64,000 nt of DNA from Sphaerisporangium rufum. GTDB lineage: Bacteria; Actinomycetota; Actinomycetes; Streptosporangiales; Streptosporangiaceae. Positions 53,492-63,990 of the stretch are shown here, piece by piece. Positions within the stretch are counted from its first letter, which is position 1. Every line of letters begins with the position of its first letter. Both the position numbers and the translations under genes were made by a program. The notes under the pieces were generated by a model. The model did no database searches. It was not told where the DNA came from and saw only the letters and a program-made list of their open reading frames with translations. The stretch spans positions 1-64,000 of the forward strand of contig NZ_BOOU01000034.1 of the NCBI RefSeq assembly GCF_016863395.1. The letters are read 5' to 3'.

Positions 53492-54499
53492 TCAGGACCC
53501 CGCCGCCCGGCTGGGCCCGGCGGTCACGCGGGCGAAGGCGGCCAGGACGCGGTCGGCGGCCAGCGCGGGGGTCAGCGTGCCCTCCAGCACCTCGCGCTCG
53601 GCGGCGGCGGCGACCTCGGCCACCTGCGGGTCGGCGGCGAGCCGGGCCAGCAGCCGGTCGCGCACCAGGGCGCGGGTCCAGCCGACCTGCTGGCGGCGGC
53701 GCCGCGCGGCGAGCTCCCCGGTGGCGGCCAGCGTGTCGTGGTGGCGGACCACGTGCCCCCACAGCTCGGCCAGCCCGGTGCCCTCCTGCCCGCTGCAGGT
53801 GACCACCGGCGGGGTCCAGCCGCCGGCGCCCGGTCCGAGCAGCCGCAGCGCGCCGGCCAGCTCGCGGGCGGCCTTGCGGGCGTCGGCCTCGTGCGGGCCG
53901 TCCGCCTTGTTGACCGCGATCACGTCGGCCAGCTCCAGCACGCCCTTCTTCATCCCCTGCAGCTGGTCGCCGGTGCGGGCCAGGCTGAGCAGCAGGAAGG
54001 TGTCCACCATCTCGGCGACGGCGGTCTCGGACTGGCCGACGCCGACCGTCTCCACCAGCACGACATCGAACCCGGCCGCCTCGACCACGACCATGGCCTC
54101 GCGGGTCGCCTTGGCCACCCCGCCGAGGGTGCCGGAGGTGGGCGAGGGCCGGATGTAGGCGGCCGGGTCGGCCGACAGCCGGGCCATCCGGGTCTTGTCC
54201 CCCAGGATGCTGCCGCCGGTGCGGGTGGAGGAGGGGTCGACGGCGAGCACCGCGACCCGGTGGCCCTCGCCGGTCAGCCGGACCCCGAGCGCGTCGATGA
54301 ACGTCGACTTGCCCACCCCGGGCACCCCGGTGACACCGACCCGCCGGGCCTTGCCGGCCAGCGGGGTCAGCTCGACCAGCAGCCGCTGCGCCAGCTCCTG
54401 GTGGTCGGGCCGGGTCGACTCCACCAGCGTGATCGCCCGCGCGACCCAGCGCGGCGAGCCCGCCCGCACGCCTTCGGCGTACTCCTCAAGCGCCGGCAT
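53492..54499 (-). CDS. meaB: Methylmalonyl-CoA mutase-associated GTPase MeaB
   Basis: 335 aa from ATG 54499. It is a G3E-class P-loop GTPase that gates cofactor loading and protects methylmalonyl-CoA mutase. G1 is [18 protein letters not shown], followed by [22 protein letters not shown], the Walker-B/switch region [14 protein letters not shown] and base-recognition [12 protein letters not shown]-terminal and C-terminal helical dimerisation arms are present, and the length is normal. The start overlaps the end of mutB by 14 nt, so it is cotranslated as last gene of mutA-mutB-meaB. Confidence 0.95.
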   Translation of the reverse strand: MPALEEYAEGVRAGSPRWVARAITLVESTRPDHQELAQRLLVELTPLAGKARRVGVTGVPGVGKSTFIDALGVRLTGEGHRVAVLAVDPSSTRTGGSILGDKTRMARLSADPAAYIRPSPTSGTLGGVAKATREAMVVVEAAGFDVVLVETVGVGQSETAVAEMVDTFLLLSLARTGDQLQGMKKGVLELADVIAVNKADGPHEADARKAARELAGALRLLGPGAGGWTPPVVTCSGQEGTGLAELWGHVVRHHDTLAATGELAARRRRQQVGWTRALVRDRLLARLAADPQVAEVAAAAEREVLEGTLTPALAADRVLAAFARVTAGPSRAAGS

Positions 54500-56693
54500 G
54501 GCCCAGCCGGGCGGACAGGTCGCGCAGCAGGTCCAGCGCGGCGTCGGCGATCACCGTGCCGGGCGGGAAGATGGCGGCGGCGCCCGCCTCGCGCAGCGCG
54601 GCGAAGTCGCCGGGCGGCACCACCCCGCCCACCACGATCATGATGTCGTCGCGGCCCAGCCCGGCCAGCCGGTCGCGCAGCTCGGGCACCAGCGCCAGGT
54701 GCCCGGCGGCCAGCGAGGACACCCCGACGACGTGCACGTCGGCCTCGACCGCCTGCCGGGCCACCTCGGCCGGGGTCTGGAACAGCGGGCCCACGTCCAC
54801 GTCGAAGCCGAGGTCGGCGAAGGCGGTGGCGATCACCTTCTGCCCGCGGTCGTGGCCGTCCTGGCCGACCTTGGCGACCAGGATGCGCGGCCGGCGGCCC
54901 TCCGCGCGCTCGAACGCGGCGCAGGCCGCCCGGACCCGCTCGATGCCGGCGGAGTCGCCCGCCTCGTCTCGGTACACCCCCGTGATCGTACGGACCCGGC
55001 CGGCGTGCCGGCCGAAGACCTCCTCCAGGGCGTCGGAGATCTCTCCCACGGTGGCCCGGGCCCGGGCGGCGTCCACCGCCAGCTCCAGCAGGTTGGCCCC
55101 GGAGGCGGCGCCGCGGGTGAGCGCGGCGAGCGCGGCGCGGCAGGCGTGCTGGTCGCGGCCGGCGCGCAGCCGGGCCAGCCGCTCGACCTGCTGGGCGCGC
55201 ACCGCGGAGTTGTCCACCTTGAGCACCTCGATGTCCTCGTCGGACCCCACGCGGTACTTGTTGACACCGATCACCGGCTGCCGGCCGGAGTCGATGCGGG
55301 CCTGGGTGCGGGCGGCGGCCTCCTCGATGCGCAGCTTGGGCAGGCCGTCGTCGATGGCCCGCGCCATGCCACCGGCCCGCTCGACCTCCTGGATGTGCCC
55401 CTGGGCGCGCCGGGCCAGCTCGTAGGTCAGCCGCTCGACGTAGGCGCTGCCGCCCCACGGGTCGATGACCCGGCAGGTGCCGGACTCCTGCTGCAGCAGC
55501 AGCTGGGTGTTGCGGGCGATGCGCGCGGAGAAGTCGGTGGGCAGGGCGAGCGCCTCGTCCAGCGCGTTGGTGTGCAGCGACTGGGTGTGGCCCTGGGTGG
55601 CGGCCATCGCCTCGACGCAGGTGCGCACCACGTTGTTGTAGACGTCCTGGGCGGTCAGCGACCAGCCGGAGGTCTGGCAGTGGGTGCGCAGCGACAGCGA
55701 CTTCGGGTCGCGCGCGCCGAACCCCTTGACCAGCCCGGCCCACAGCAACCGGGCGGCGCGCAGCTTGGCGACCTCCATGAAGAAGTTCATGCCGACGCAC
55801 CAGAAGAACGACAGCCGCGGCGCGAAGGCGTCGACGTCCAGGCCGGCCGCGACACCGGCCCGCAGGTACTCCACGCCGTCGGCCAGGGTGTAGGCCAGCT
55901 CCAGGTCACAGGTGGCCCCGGCCTCCTGGATGTGGTAGCCGGAGATGGAGATGGAGTTGAACCGGGGCATGTGCCGCGAGGTGTAGGCGAAGATGTCGGA
56001 GATGATGCGCATCGACGGCCCGGGCGGGTAGATGTAGGTGTTGCGGACCATGAACTCCTTGAGGATGTCGTTCTGGATGGTCCCGCTGAGCCGCTCCGGC
56101 GGCACGCCCTGCTCCTCGGCGGCCACGATGTACAGGGCGAGCACCGGCAGCACCGCGCCGTTCATCGTCATCGACACGCTCATCTCGTCCAGCGGGATGC
56201 CGTCGAACAGCCGGCGCATGTCGTCGATGGAGTCGATCGCCACCCCGGCCATGCCGACGTCGCCGGCCACCCTCGGGTGGTCGGAGTCGTAGCCACGGTG
56301 GGTGGCCAGGTCGAAGGCGACCGACAGCCCCTTCTGCCCGGCGGCGAGGTTGCGCCGGTAGAAGGCGTTGGACTCCTCGGCGGTGGAGAAGCCGGCGTAC
56401 TGGCGGATCGTCCACGGCCGGGTGGCGTACATCGTCGGGTAGGGGCCGCGCACGAACGGCGCCATGCCCGGGTAGCCGGACAGGAAGTCCAGCCCGGAAA
56501 GGTCGTCGGCGGTGTAGAGCGGCTTGACCGGGATGTTCTCCGGGGTGTCCCAGACCAGCTCGTCCGGGGTGTGGCCGGTCTGCTCCTGCACCGCGCGGGC
56601 CCAGCGGCCGGGGCCGGCCGCCGGGCGGCCGGCGTCCGGCGGGGTCGGCGGGGTCGGCGGGATCAGCGGGATCGTCGTGAAGTCGGGGATCAC
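54486..56693 (-). CDS. mutB: Methylmalonyl-CoA mutase large (alpha) subunit
   Basis: 735 aa from GTG 56693, with GGAGG eight nt upstream; the start overlaps the mutA stop as GTGA. It interconverts methylmalonyl-CoA and succinyl-CoA using adenosylcobalamin in propionate and odd-chain fatty-acid metabolism. The substrate barrel contains [36 protein letters not shown] and [19 protein letters not shown]. The cobalamin domain has the base-off motif [12 protein letters not shown] with ligand His, then GVSSLAAGH and [10 protein letters not shown]. Full length with no missing residue noticed. Confidence 0.97.
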   Translation of the reverse strand: MIPDFTTIPLIPPTPPTPPDAGRPAAGPGRWARAVQEQTGHTPDELVWDTPENIPVKPLYTADDLSGLDFLSGYPGMAPFVRGPYPTMYATRPWTIRQYAGFSTAEESNAFYRRNLAAGQKGLSVAFDLATHRGYDSDHPRVAGDVGMAGVAIDSIDDMRRLFDGIPLDEMSVSMTMNGAVLPVLALYIVAAEEQGVPPERLSGTIQNDILKEFMVRNTYIYPPGPSMRIISDIFAYTSRHMPRFNSISISGYHIQEAGATCDLELAYTLADGVEYLRAGVAAGLDVDAFAPRLSFFWCVGMNFFMEVAKLRAARLLWAGLVKGFGARDPKSLSLRTHCQTSGWSLTAQDVYNNVVRTCVEAMAATQGHTQSLHTNALDEALALPTDFSARIARNTQLLLQQESGTCRVIDPWGGSAYVERLTYELARRAQGHIQEVERAGGMARAIDDGLPKLRIEEAAARTQARIDSGRQPVIGVNKYRVGSDEDIEVLKVDNSAVRAQQVERLARLRAGRDQHACRAALAALTRGAASGANLLELAVDAARARATVGEISDALEEVFGRHAGRVRTITGVYRDEAGDSAGIERVRAACAAFERAEGRRPRILVAKVGQDGHDRGQKVIATAFADLGFDVDVGPLFQTPAEVARQAVEADVHVVGVSSLAAGHLALVPELRDRLAGLGRDDIMIVVGGVVPPGDFAALREAGAAAIFPPGTVIADAALDLLRDLSARLGHAGA

Positions 56694-58576
56694 GGGCCCA
56701 CCTCCAGGTCGTCGAACGTGGCGCGCAGCACCTCGGGCGCGTCGCAGCCGGCGTACAGTGCGGCGTCCACGCCCGGGTGGTCGCCCCGGCCGGCCAGCCA
56801 GATCCGCCGGGCGCCCGCCCCGCGCAGCGCGGCGGCGACCGGGGCGGCGTGCTCGGCGTAGAGCTCGTCGGTGGAGCACAGGCAGGCGACCGTCGTGCCG
56901 CTGCCGCGGAACGCCTCGGCGATCGCCGCCGGGTCGGTGCCCGGGCCGGCGGTCACCGTGGCGATCCCGCCGGCCTGGAAGAGGTTGGCGGCGAACGTGC
57001 CGCGCGCGGTGTAGGCGGCGGCCGGGCCGATGGTGGCCAGGAACACCCGGGGGCGCTCCCCCGCCGCGGCGGCGCGGTCGGCGCGGTCGCGCAGCGCCTC
57101 GAAGTCCTGCGCGTAGTGCACCCGGGGCAGGCCGCCGCCGGGCGGCTCGGGCGCCGGCCGGCGGGCGGGGCGGCGCTCGGCCGGGTCGGGGAACTCGCTG
57201 ACGCCGGTGATCGGGGCGCGGCGGCGGGCGATGTCGGCCCGGCGGCGGCCCCAGGTGGCGGCGAGCCGCTCGGGGACCAGCGCCTCCAGCGCGGCGGCCA
57301 TGCCGCCGGCCCGCTCGATCTCCTGGAACCAGTCCCAGGCCCGGCCGGCCAGCTCGGCGGTCAGCCGCTCGGCGTACCAGGAGCCGCCCGCCGGGTCGAC
57401 GACCCGGGCCAGCCCGGCCTCGTCGACGAGCAGGGCGTGGGTGTTGCGGGCGATGCGCCGGGCGAAGGCGTCCGGCAGGCCCAGGCGGGCGTCGAACGGC
57501 TGCACGGTGACGGCGTCCGCGCCGCCGGCGCCGGCGCCGAAGCAGGCCAGCGTGGTGCGCAGCATGTTCACCCACGGGTCGCGGGCGGTCATCATCGCCG
57601 AGGAGGTCACCGCGTGCTGGACCTGGGCGCCGTGCGCCGGTTCGCCGCAGGCCTCGGCGACCCGGGCCCACAGCAGGCGCGCCGCGCGGAGCTTGGCGAT
57701 GGTGAGGAACTGGTCGGCGGTGGCGGCGTACCGGAACTCCAGCTGCCCGAACGCCTCGGCGGCCGGCAGGCCGGCGTCGGCCAGCGCGCGCAGGTAGGCG
57801 ACACCGGTGGCCAGCGAGCAGCCGAGCTCCTCGGCGTCGGAGCCGCCCGCGTCGTGGTAGGGGGTCGCGTCGACGGTGACCGCGCGCAGGCCGGGGGCCT
57901 CGGCGGCGAGCCGGGCGGCGGCGCCCACCTGGCCGGCCACCTCGGCGGCCATCTCGGCGGGCGGCGGGGCGGCGCCGGTGCGCGCCCGCAGGCCCAGCGG
58001 GTCGGCGCCCAGATTGCCGCCGGCGGCCGGGGCGGTGCCGCGCTCGGCGAGCAGCCGCAGGTAGCCGCGGGCCGCCTCCTCGGTGCGCGCGCCGGCGTCG
58101 AGGATGACCGGGGCCAGGTCCAGGTGCACCTCGCCGAGCGCGCGGGGCAGCGCGGCCGGGTCCAGGCCGCCGTCGCCGAGCACCAGCCACAGCGAGGTGG
58201 CGCCCCCGGTGAGGTCGGCGAGCACGGCCTCGCCGGCCGCCGCCGGGTCGGGGTGGGCGTGGCGCTGGCGCACGTCCCAGCCGGTGGGGACGCCACCGGC
58301 CGGCCGGGTGCCGCGCAGGTAGGGCGCGAAGCCCGGCAGGCCCGGGTCGCCCGGCAGGTCGCCGGCGTCGTAGAGCGGGGCGACGCGCACGCCGTCGTAG
58401 GTGGTGACGGCCAGCGCCTCCTCGGGCGGGGCGTCCGCGGCGGCCGCCGGGGCGCCGGAGCGGCGCAGCACGGCGGCGGCCAGCCGCCGCCATTCCTCCC
58501 GGGTGCCCGGCGGGAAGTCGCCGGCCGTCCGCAGGTCCGCGGGCTGCTCTGGCTGCTCCTTGGGCTGCACGGTCAT
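56690..58576 (-). CDS. mutA: Methylmalonyl-CoA mutase small (beta) subunit
   Basis: 628 aa from ATG 58576. It is homologous to MutB but, as in other beta subunits, lacks the cobalamin-binding DxHxxG: the corresponding region reads [20 protein letters not shown]. Barrel motifs include [34 protein letters not shown] and [18 protein letters not shown]. It is structural and needed for heterodimer stability. First gene of the operon; overlap with mutB is 4 nt. The Gly/Ala/Pro-rich linker near residues 465-480 is longer than usual. Confidence 0.95.
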   Translation of the reverse strand: MTVQPKEQPEQPADLRTAGDFPPGTREEWRRLAAAVLRRSGAPAAAADAPPEEALAVTTYDGVRVAPLYDAGDLPGDPGLPGFAPYLRGTRPAGGVPTGWDVRQRHAHPDPAAAGEAVLADLTGGATSLWLVLGDGGLDPAALPRALGEVHLDLAPVILDAGARTEEAARGYLRLLAERGTAPAAGGNLGADPLGLRARTGAAPPPAEMAAEVAGQVGAAARLAAEAPGLRAVTVDATPYHDAGGSDAEELGCSLATGVAYLRALADAGLPAAEAFGQLEFRYAATADQFLTIAKLRAARLLWARVAEACGEPAHGAQVQHAVTSSAMMTARDPWVNMLRTTLACFGAGAGGADAVTVQPFDARLGLPDAFARRIARNTHALLVDEAGLARVVDPAGGSWYAERLTAELAGRAWDWFQEIERAGGMAAALEALVPERLAATWGRRRADIARRRAPITGVSEFPDPAERRPARRPAPEPPGGGLPRVHYAQDFEALRDRADRAAAAGERPRVFLATIGPAAAYTARGTFAANLFQAGGIATVTAGPGTDPAAIAEAFRGSGTTVACLCSTDELYAEHAAPVAAALRGAGARRIWLAGRGDHPGVDAALYAGCDAPEVLRATFDDLEVGP

Positions 58577-58721
58577 GTCCCGGATCGTAGGCGCTGCGCC
58601 CGGCCGAGGGCACGCCGGGGGTGGCGGCCCGCGCGCCGCCGGACGGCGGGGACCCGGTAGGGCGGTGGCCGGGGGCCACCGGGCACCGGGTCCGCCCGAT
58701 CAGGCGACCCGGCGGCCCTCA

Positions 58722-59498
58722 TCAGGGGATCGGCGCCTCGAAGGCGGCGTCCCAGGTCCGCCGGCCCACGATGCCGTCGTCGTCCAGGTGCTGCTGGCGC
58801 TGGAACCGCACGCACACGTCCCGCGACGCCGGCCCGTAGGCGCCGTCCACGTCGATGGTGAAGCCGCGCTTGTCCATCTGGGCCTGCCAGGTGCGCACGT
58901 CGTCGCCGTGCATGACCGGCGGGTACTTCAGCAGCCGGCCGGGGAACTCGGGGTGGTCGGACGGCTCGGTCTGCGGCGGGGGCGTGCCGCCGGGGCGGGG
59001 CGCGCCCTTCTTGACCCAGGCGTAAAGCGCGGCACCCGGGCAGTCGGTGGCGTAGCCGTCCCGGTGTCCCTTGATCTCCTTGCCGGCGCCGCCCTCGCGC
59101 CGCAGGTACTCGATGGCGTCCAGGATGCCGTGCAGCATGCCGTCCGGCGGCTTGACCAGGCCGGAGTTGCCGACCAGGCCGAGGACGGCGTAGTGGCCGG
59201 AGTTGAGGCCCGGGCCGTTGGCGGCCGGCAGGTGGCGCGGGCCGCGCCCGACGAACACCTTGCGGTGCGGGCAGGCGACCATGCTGTAACCGATGTCCAG
59301 CCAGCCGTTTCCGTCCATGTGATGGCCCTGGATGGTCCTGACCATGGCGACGCATTTCGCGTGGTCCTGCACGATCGCCGGGTCGACCCGGCCGCCGGTG
59401 TAGTGGACCTTGACGCCCTTGGTGGAGGCGAGCGCCGAATAGGAGCCGCGCGGGGCGCGGGCGCCCCACTGTTTACGCGATACCAGATCGATGGCCAC
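58722..59498 (-). CDS. PGRP/amidase-2 family peptidoglycan-recognition amidase with PG-binding domain
   Basis: 258 aa from GTG 59498, with AGGAG seven nt upstream. The N-terminal PGRP domain opens with LVSRKQWGARAPRGSYSAL. Zinc ligands are His in KVHYTGG, His in KGHRDGYATDC and Cys in TDCPGAAL, and Tyr in GWLDIGYSMVACPHRKVFVG completes an active N-acetylmuramoyl-L-alanine amidase site. A Pro-rich linker leads to a C-terminal peptidoglycan-binding domain (MHGDDVRTWQAQMDKRGFTI to DGIVGRRTWDAAF). No signal peptide is visible, so export may be non-classical or the protein may act on phage or spore wall. Confidence 0.9.
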   Translation of the reverse strand: MAIDLVSRKQWGARAPRGSYSALASTKGVKVHYTGGRVDPAIVQDHAKCVAMVRTIQGHHMDGNGWLDIGYSMVACPHRKVFVGRGPRHLPAANGPGLNSGHYAVLGLVGNSGLVKPPDGMLHGILDAIEYLRREGGAGKEIKGHRDGYATDCPGAALYAWVKKGAPRPGGTPPPQTEPSDHPEFPGRLLKYPPVMHGDDVRTWQAQMDKRGFTIDVDGAYGPASRDVCVRFQRQQHLDDDGIVGRRTWDAAFEAPIP

Positions 59499-59752
59499 GG
59501 ATTTCTCCTGCGGGGAACGGACATTCCGACTGCGGACCACTGTCCCCCACTACGGTTCCCAAACCGCATCATCAACCTTCGGAGTAGAGCGAATCCGCAT
59601 GGACGACCCTAACGACTGTCACATCATCAGATGGCGGATTTGTGGCCAGGAGCGGTCACCGGCCGCCGCTCACCCCGGCTGACCGGTGAAAGTCCCGGCC
59701 GAAGTGGGAAAAACCTTGGACGCCGCTGGCAATGGGCGTCAATCATGAATAT

Positions 59753-60856
59753 ATGTCCGTTGTGGAGGAGGTTCGTTTCCCTGCCGCCGAAGCCCTGCCG
59801 ATGAAGGTGTGGCTCGACGACGGCGACTCGCCGGTCGACGTCATCGACGCGCTCGCGCTGTCCCCGTTCGCCACCGGGAGCCAGCCGTGGGCCCGCTCGG
59901 CCAACCTGGAGAGGGTGCGCCCCGACGCCCCGCTGATGCCCGCCGCCGCCTGCCTGGCCCGATCCGCCGTCGAGGACGACGGCCGCGAGTCCCGCCTGTC
60001 CCGCGGGGACGGCTGGACGCTGCGCGCGGTCCGGTTCCGCAACCGCACCGCCCTGCTCACCGTCACCGCCACCAGCGACGAGCTGGCCCGGCGGGTGCTG
60101 GAGGAGGCCACCCGGGACGCCGTCGAGCCGCCGCCCGCCGACGCCGGGCACGTCGACATGGGCTTCTGGTGGATGGGCGAGCACGGCCCGCGGCGCACCG
60201 AGCGTCCGATCACCGCGCCGCGCTGGCCCGACATCCGGGACAACTACTCCGGTGCCGCCCGCGGCCCGCTGGAGCGGCTGATGGCGCTGACCCCGCCCGA
60301 GGTCGCCGGGCGGCTGATCCTGCTGCACGGGCCGCCGGGCACCGGCAAGACCACCGCGCTGCGGGCGCTGGCCAAGGAGTGGTCGTCCTGGTGCCAGGTC
60401 GACTGCGTGCTCGACCCCGAGCGGCTGTTCGCCGGACCGGGCTACCTGATGGAGGTCGCCGTCGGCCACGACGGCGACCAGGACGACGCCCGCTGGCGGC
60501 TGCTGGTGCTGGAGGACTGCGACGAGCTGATCCGCGCGGAGGCCAAGGAGGCCACCGGCCAGGGCCTGTCCCGGCTGCTGAACCTCACCGACGGGCTGCT
60601 CGGCCAGGGCCGGGACGTGCTGGTCGCGGTCACCACCAACGAGTCGCTCGGCCGGCTGCACCCGGCGGTCGTGCGCCCGGGCCGCTGCCTGGCCCAGGTG
60701 GAGGCGGGCCCGCTCACCCCGGCCGAGGCGGCCGCCTGGCTCGGCTCGGCCGACGGGGTCGGCGCGGCCGGCGCCACGCTGGCCGAGCTGTACGCGCTGC
60801 GCGCCGGGCGGGCCGTCCCGGCGCCGGCCGAGCGGGCCCCCGGCCTGTACCTGTGA
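59753..60856 (+). CDS. AAA-family ATPase with DUF5925-like N-terminal domain
   Basis: About 367 aa from ATG 59753; ATG 59732 is possible and neither has a ribosome binding site. The N-terminal about 150 residues are an alpha/beta domain (WLDDGDSPVDVIDALALSPFATGSQPWARS). The AAA module follows: Walker A ILLHGPPGTGKTTALRALA, Walker B RLLVLEDCDELI, sensor 1 LVAVTTNES and Arg finger VRPGRCLAQVE. It lacks a clear C-terminal lid beyond TPAEAAAWLGS. Such proteins act as single ATPases in actinomycetes with unknown clients. It precedes the peptidase pair at 60938-63990, separated by a hairpin. Confidence 0.82.
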   Translation: MSVVEEVRFPAAEALPMKVWLDDGDSPVDVIDALALSPFATGSQPWARSANLERVRPDAPLMPAAACLARSAVEDDGRESRLSRGDGWTLRAVRFRNRTALLTVTATSDELARRVLEEATRDAVEPPPADAGHVDMGFWWMGEHGPRRTERPITAPRWPDIRDNYSGAARGPLERLMALTPPEVAGRLILLHGPPGTGKTTALRALAKEWSSWCQVDCVLDPERLFAGPGYLMEVAVGHDGDQDDARWRLLVLEDCDELIRAEAKEATGQGLSRLLNLTDGLLGQGRDVLVAVTTNESLGRLHPAVVRPGRCLAQVEAGPLTPAEAAAWLGSADGVGAAGATLAELYALRAGRAVPAPAERAPGLYL

Positions 60857-60879
60857 TGTCAAAGGTGCGCTGACGTGCG

Positions 60880-60919
60880 GTGATCCTCCGGCGGCCCGGT
60901 CCGGTGGCCGGAGGATCAC
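60880..60919. terminator. Terminator-like hairpin between the AAA ATPase and C39 peptidase genes
   Basis: A perfect 13-bp inverted repeat (60880-60892 with 60907-60919, loop 14 nt). No T run follows. It ends just before the C39 gene's start region, so the AAA and peptidase genes are probably separate transcripts. Confidence 0.65.
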
Positions 60920-60937
60920 GGATACGTAAACCATCCG

Positions 60938-62107
60938 ATGCGCCGCCCGGCGGCCCTGCCCAGAATCGGCAGGGTGGTCACCCCGTCGCCCGCCGGCCCG
61001 AACCGGGCCGCTCCCGCCGCCCGCGTGGCGTTCCACCGGTGGACCCGCGTCGTCCCCACCGAGACCGGGACCACCGGCTACCTCGACCCGTTCGGCGGCC
61101 GGGCCTCGGACTGGCCCTACACCCGGTGGACCTCCGAGGAGCGCGAGATCGGCTTCCCGGCCACCGAACTGGTGCCGTCCTGGACGGCGGCCGCCCCCAA
61201 GGGCACCTGGCTGCGGGTGGAGCTGCGGGCGCGGACCGTCACCGGCGCGCTGACCAAGTGGTACGACATGGGCCGCTGGGCCGAGGGCGGCGAGGACATC
61301 CACCGCACCTCGCTGCCCGGCCAGGGCGACCAGGACGGCGACGTCGCGGTGGACACCTTCGTGGCGGCGCTCCCGGTCACCGCCTACCGGCTGCGGATCA
61401 CGCTGTACGGGCAGGGGGCGTGGGTCCGCACGGCCGGGGTGATGGCGTCGGCGATCCCCCCCGGGGCCGTGGTGCCGCCCGGCCCGCCTGGGAAGGGGGC
61501 GGTCGAGCTGGACGTGCCGGCCTACTCCCAGAAGGTGCACGCCGGCCACCACCCCGAGTGGGACGGCGGCGGCGAGTCCTGGTGCAGCCCGGCGTCGGTG
61601 GCGATGGTGCTGCGGTACTGGGGGCGCGGGCCCGGACCGGCCGAGCTGTCGTTCGTCGACCCGGCCGACCCGTGCCCGGCCGTGGACCACGCGGCGCGCG
61701 ACATGTACGACCACAGCTACCAGGGCACCGGCAACTGGCCGTTCGCCGTTGCCTACGCCGGCCGGTACGGCACCACCGGCTTCGTGACCCGGCTGCGCTC
61801 GCTCGCCGAGGCCGAGCGCCTGGTGCGGGCCGGGGTGCCGGTCATCACCTCGCAGTCCTTCCGCGAGCCCGAGCTGCCCGGGGCCGGGTACTCCACCCGG
61901 GGGCACCTGATGGTGCTCATCGGGTTCACCGCCGGCGGCGACGTCATCGCCAACGATCCGGCGGCACCGTCCGACGGCACGGTCAAGAGGGTGTATCCGC
62001 GGCGCCCGTTCGAGAACGTGTGGTTGCGCGGCACGGGCAGCGGGGGAATCGTCCAGGTCATCCACCCACATGACATTCCGCTACCACCTTCAGAGGGCAA
62101 CTGGTGA
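60938..62107 (+). CDS. C39-like cysteine peptidase with N-terminal beta domain
   Basis: 389 aa from ATG 60938; GTG 60974 is an alternative start. Residues about 15-180 form a beta-sandwich-like domain (LDPFGGRASDWPYTRWTSEER, AYRLRITLYGQGAWVRTAGV). The C-terminal half is a C39_2 peptidase domain. The catalytic Cys is in GGESWCSPASVAMVLRYWG, the His in TRGHLMVLIGF and the Asp in VIANDPAAPSDG. No signal peptide is seen. Its stop overlaps the S9 peptidase start by 4 nt, so the two act together, possibly in peptide processing or turnover. Targets are unknown. Confidence 0.83.
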   Translation: MRRPAALPRIGRVVTPSPAGPNRAAPAARVAFHRWTRVVPTETGTTGYLDPFGGRASDWPYTRWTSEEREIGFPATELVPSWTAAAPKGTWLRVELRARTVTGALTKWYDMGRWAEGGEDIHRTSLPGQGDQDGDVAVDTFVAALPVTAYRLRITLYGQGAWVRTAGVMASAIPPGAVVPPGPPGKGAVELDVPAYSQKVHAGHHPEWDGGGESWCSPASVAMVLRYWGRGPGPAELSFVDPADPCPAVDHAARDMYDHSYQGTGNWPFAVAYAGRYGTTGFVTRLRSLAEAERLVRAGVPVITSQSFREPELPGAGYSTRGHLMVLIGFTAGGDVIANDPAAPSDGTVKRVYPRRPFENVWLRGTGSGGIVQVIHPHDIPLPPSEGNW

Positions 62108-63990
62108 TCTCTTCTCCTATCACTGCCGCCGATGTCGCGCGGGTGGACGACCGCCCGCTGTGGGTCGAGATCGTGCCCACCCCCGGCGGGGACGAGGTGT
62201 GGTGGGACGAGCCGCGCCCGGCCGAGGGCGGCCGGCGCTGCGTGGTGCGGCGCCGCCCGGACGGCAGCATGGCCGACGTGCTGCCGCCGGGCTGGAACGC
62301 CCGCAACCGGGTCGTGGAGTACGGGGGCCGCTCCTGGCGGCCGCTGCCCGGCGGCGGCCTGGTGTTCACCGAGTGGGCCGACCAGCGGCTCTACCGGGTG
62401 GACCCCGGCGACGAGGTGCCGCGGCCGCTCACCCCGCCGGGGGCCGCCCGGTACGCCGACCTGGTCGTGCACGGCGAGCAGGTGTGGTGCGTGCGCGAGA
62501 CCGGCGAGGTGCGCGAGCTGGTCGCGGTGCCGCTCGGCGGCGGCCCGGCGCGGGTGGCCGTCCGGGCCCAGCACTTCGTCATGAACCCCCGCGTCTCGCC
62601 CGGCGGCCGGCAGGTCGCCTGGATCGGCTGGGACCACCCGGCCATGCCGTGGGACGGCACGGTGCTGTGCGTGGCCCCGCTCGGCGCCGACGGCACCGCC
62701 GGGCCGTACCGGGTGGTGGCGGGCGGGCCGCAGGAGGCGGTGGTCCAGGCCGAGTGGCGCGACGAGGACGCCCTGTACGCGGTGACCGACCCAGACGGCT
62801 GGTGGAACCTGCACCTGGTCCCGCTGGACGGCGGCCCGGCGCGCAACCTGGCGCCGATGCCGCAGGAGTTCGGCGGCGCGGCGTGGAAACCGGGTCTGAC
62901 CTGGTTCGCGGTGGCCGGGGACCGGCTGGTCGCCCCGCACGGCACCGCCGGCGGCAAGCGGCTCGGCGTGCTGGACGTGGCCACCGGTGCGCTGGCCGAC
63001 GTGGGCGGCGCCTACACCTACTGGGCGCCCACCATCTGCGCCGCGCCGGACGGCGGGAGCGTGGCCGCGATCGGCGGGTCACCGCTGCGGCCGTTCGAGG
63101 TGGTCCGCGTCGACCTGGCCTCCGGGCGGCAGGAGGTGCTGTCCCCCGCCCGGCCGCTGCCCGACCCCGCGGTGCTGCCGGTGCCCGAGGCGATGGTCTT
63201 CGACGGGGTGCACGCGCACGTGTACCCGCCGGCCGGCGCCGCGCCGGGGGTTCCCGCGCCGTACGTCATGTTCGTGCACGGCGGTCCCACCGGGTCCAGC
63301 CCGATGGTGTTCGACCTGGAGATCGCCTACTTCACCAGCCGCGGGATCGGGGTGGCCGAGGTCAATTACGGCGGGTCCACCGGATACGGCCGGGCCTACC
63401 GCGAGCGGCTGCGCCACGAGTGGGGCGTGGTCGACGTGCGCGACAGCGAGACGGTCGCCCGGGGCCTGGCCGCCGCCGGGCTGGCCGATCCGGCGCGGAT
63501 CGCGATCCGCGGCGGCAGCGCCGGCGGCTGGACCGCGCTGGCCGCCCTGGTGCACGGCGACGCCTTCCGCGGCGCGGTGGCGCACTACGCGATCACCGAC
63601 CCGGAGGGCTGGGCCCGGGAGACCCACGACTTCGAGTCCCGCTACCTGGACGGCCTGATCGGGCCGCTGCCCGAGACGCGGCGGCGTTACCTGGACCGCT
63701 CCCCCACCCTGCACGCGGCCCGGGCCTCGGGGCCGGCGCTGCTAATGCACGGCCTGGAGGACGTCATCGTCGACCCCGGGCAGGCCGAGCGGTTCGTCGC
63801 CGCGCTGGACCGCGCCGGCAGGCCGTGGGCGTATTTGACCTTTCCCGGGGAACAGCACGGGTGGCGCAGGCAGGAGACGATGGTCGCGGCGCTGGAGGCC
63901 GAGCTCGCGTTCTACGGGCTGATCTTCGGGTTCGCCACCCCGGAGGTGCCGGCGCTGACGCTGAACGGAACTGGGAAAGGACTTACGTGA
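62104..63990 (+). CDS. S9 family prolyl-oligopeptidase-like serine peptidase
   Basis: 628 aa from GTG 62104. The N-terminal 340 residues form a beta-propeller (repeat-like segments such as VSPGGRQVAWIGWDHPAMPW). The C-terminal hydrolase domain has the nucleophile Ser in IAIRGGSAGGWTALAAL, Asp in LLMHGLEDVIVDPGQ and His in FPGEQHGWRRQ, with oxyanion residues in PYVMFVHGGPTGSS. It cleaves short peptides, typically in the cytoplasm. Translational coupling with the C39 gene upstream (GTGA) and with the next gene downstream (GTGA at 63987) places it in a longer operon. Confidence 0.93.
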   Translation: MISSPITAADVARVDDRPLWVEIVPTPGGDEVWWDEPRPAEGGRRCVVRRRPDGSMADVLPPGWNARNRVVEYGGRSWRPLPGGGLVFTEWADQRLYRVDPGDEVPRPLTPPGAARYADLVVHGEQVWCVRETGEVRELVAVPLGGGPARVAVRAQHFVMNPRVSPGGRQVAWIGWDHPAMPWDGTVLCVAPLGADGTAGPYRVVAGGPQEAVVQAEWRDEDALYAVTDPDGWWNLHLVPLDGGPARNLAPMPQEFGGAAWKPGLTWFAVAGDRLVAPHGTAGGKRLGVLDVATGALADVGGAYTYWAPTICAAPDGGSVAAIGGSPLRPFEVVRVDLASGRQEVLSPARPLPDPAVLPVPEAMVFDGVHAHVYPPAGAAPGVPAPYVMFVHGGPTGSSPMVFDLEIAYFTSRGIGVAEVNYGGSTGYGRAYRERLRHEWGVVDVRDSETVARGLAAAGLADPARIAIRGGSAGGWTALAALVHGDAFRGAVAHYAITDPEGWARETHDFESRYLDGLIGPLPETRRRYLDRSPTLHAARASGPALLMHGLEDVIVDPGQAERFVAALDRAGRPWAYLTFPGEQHGWRRQETMVAALEAELAFYGLIFGFATPEVPALTLNGTGKGLT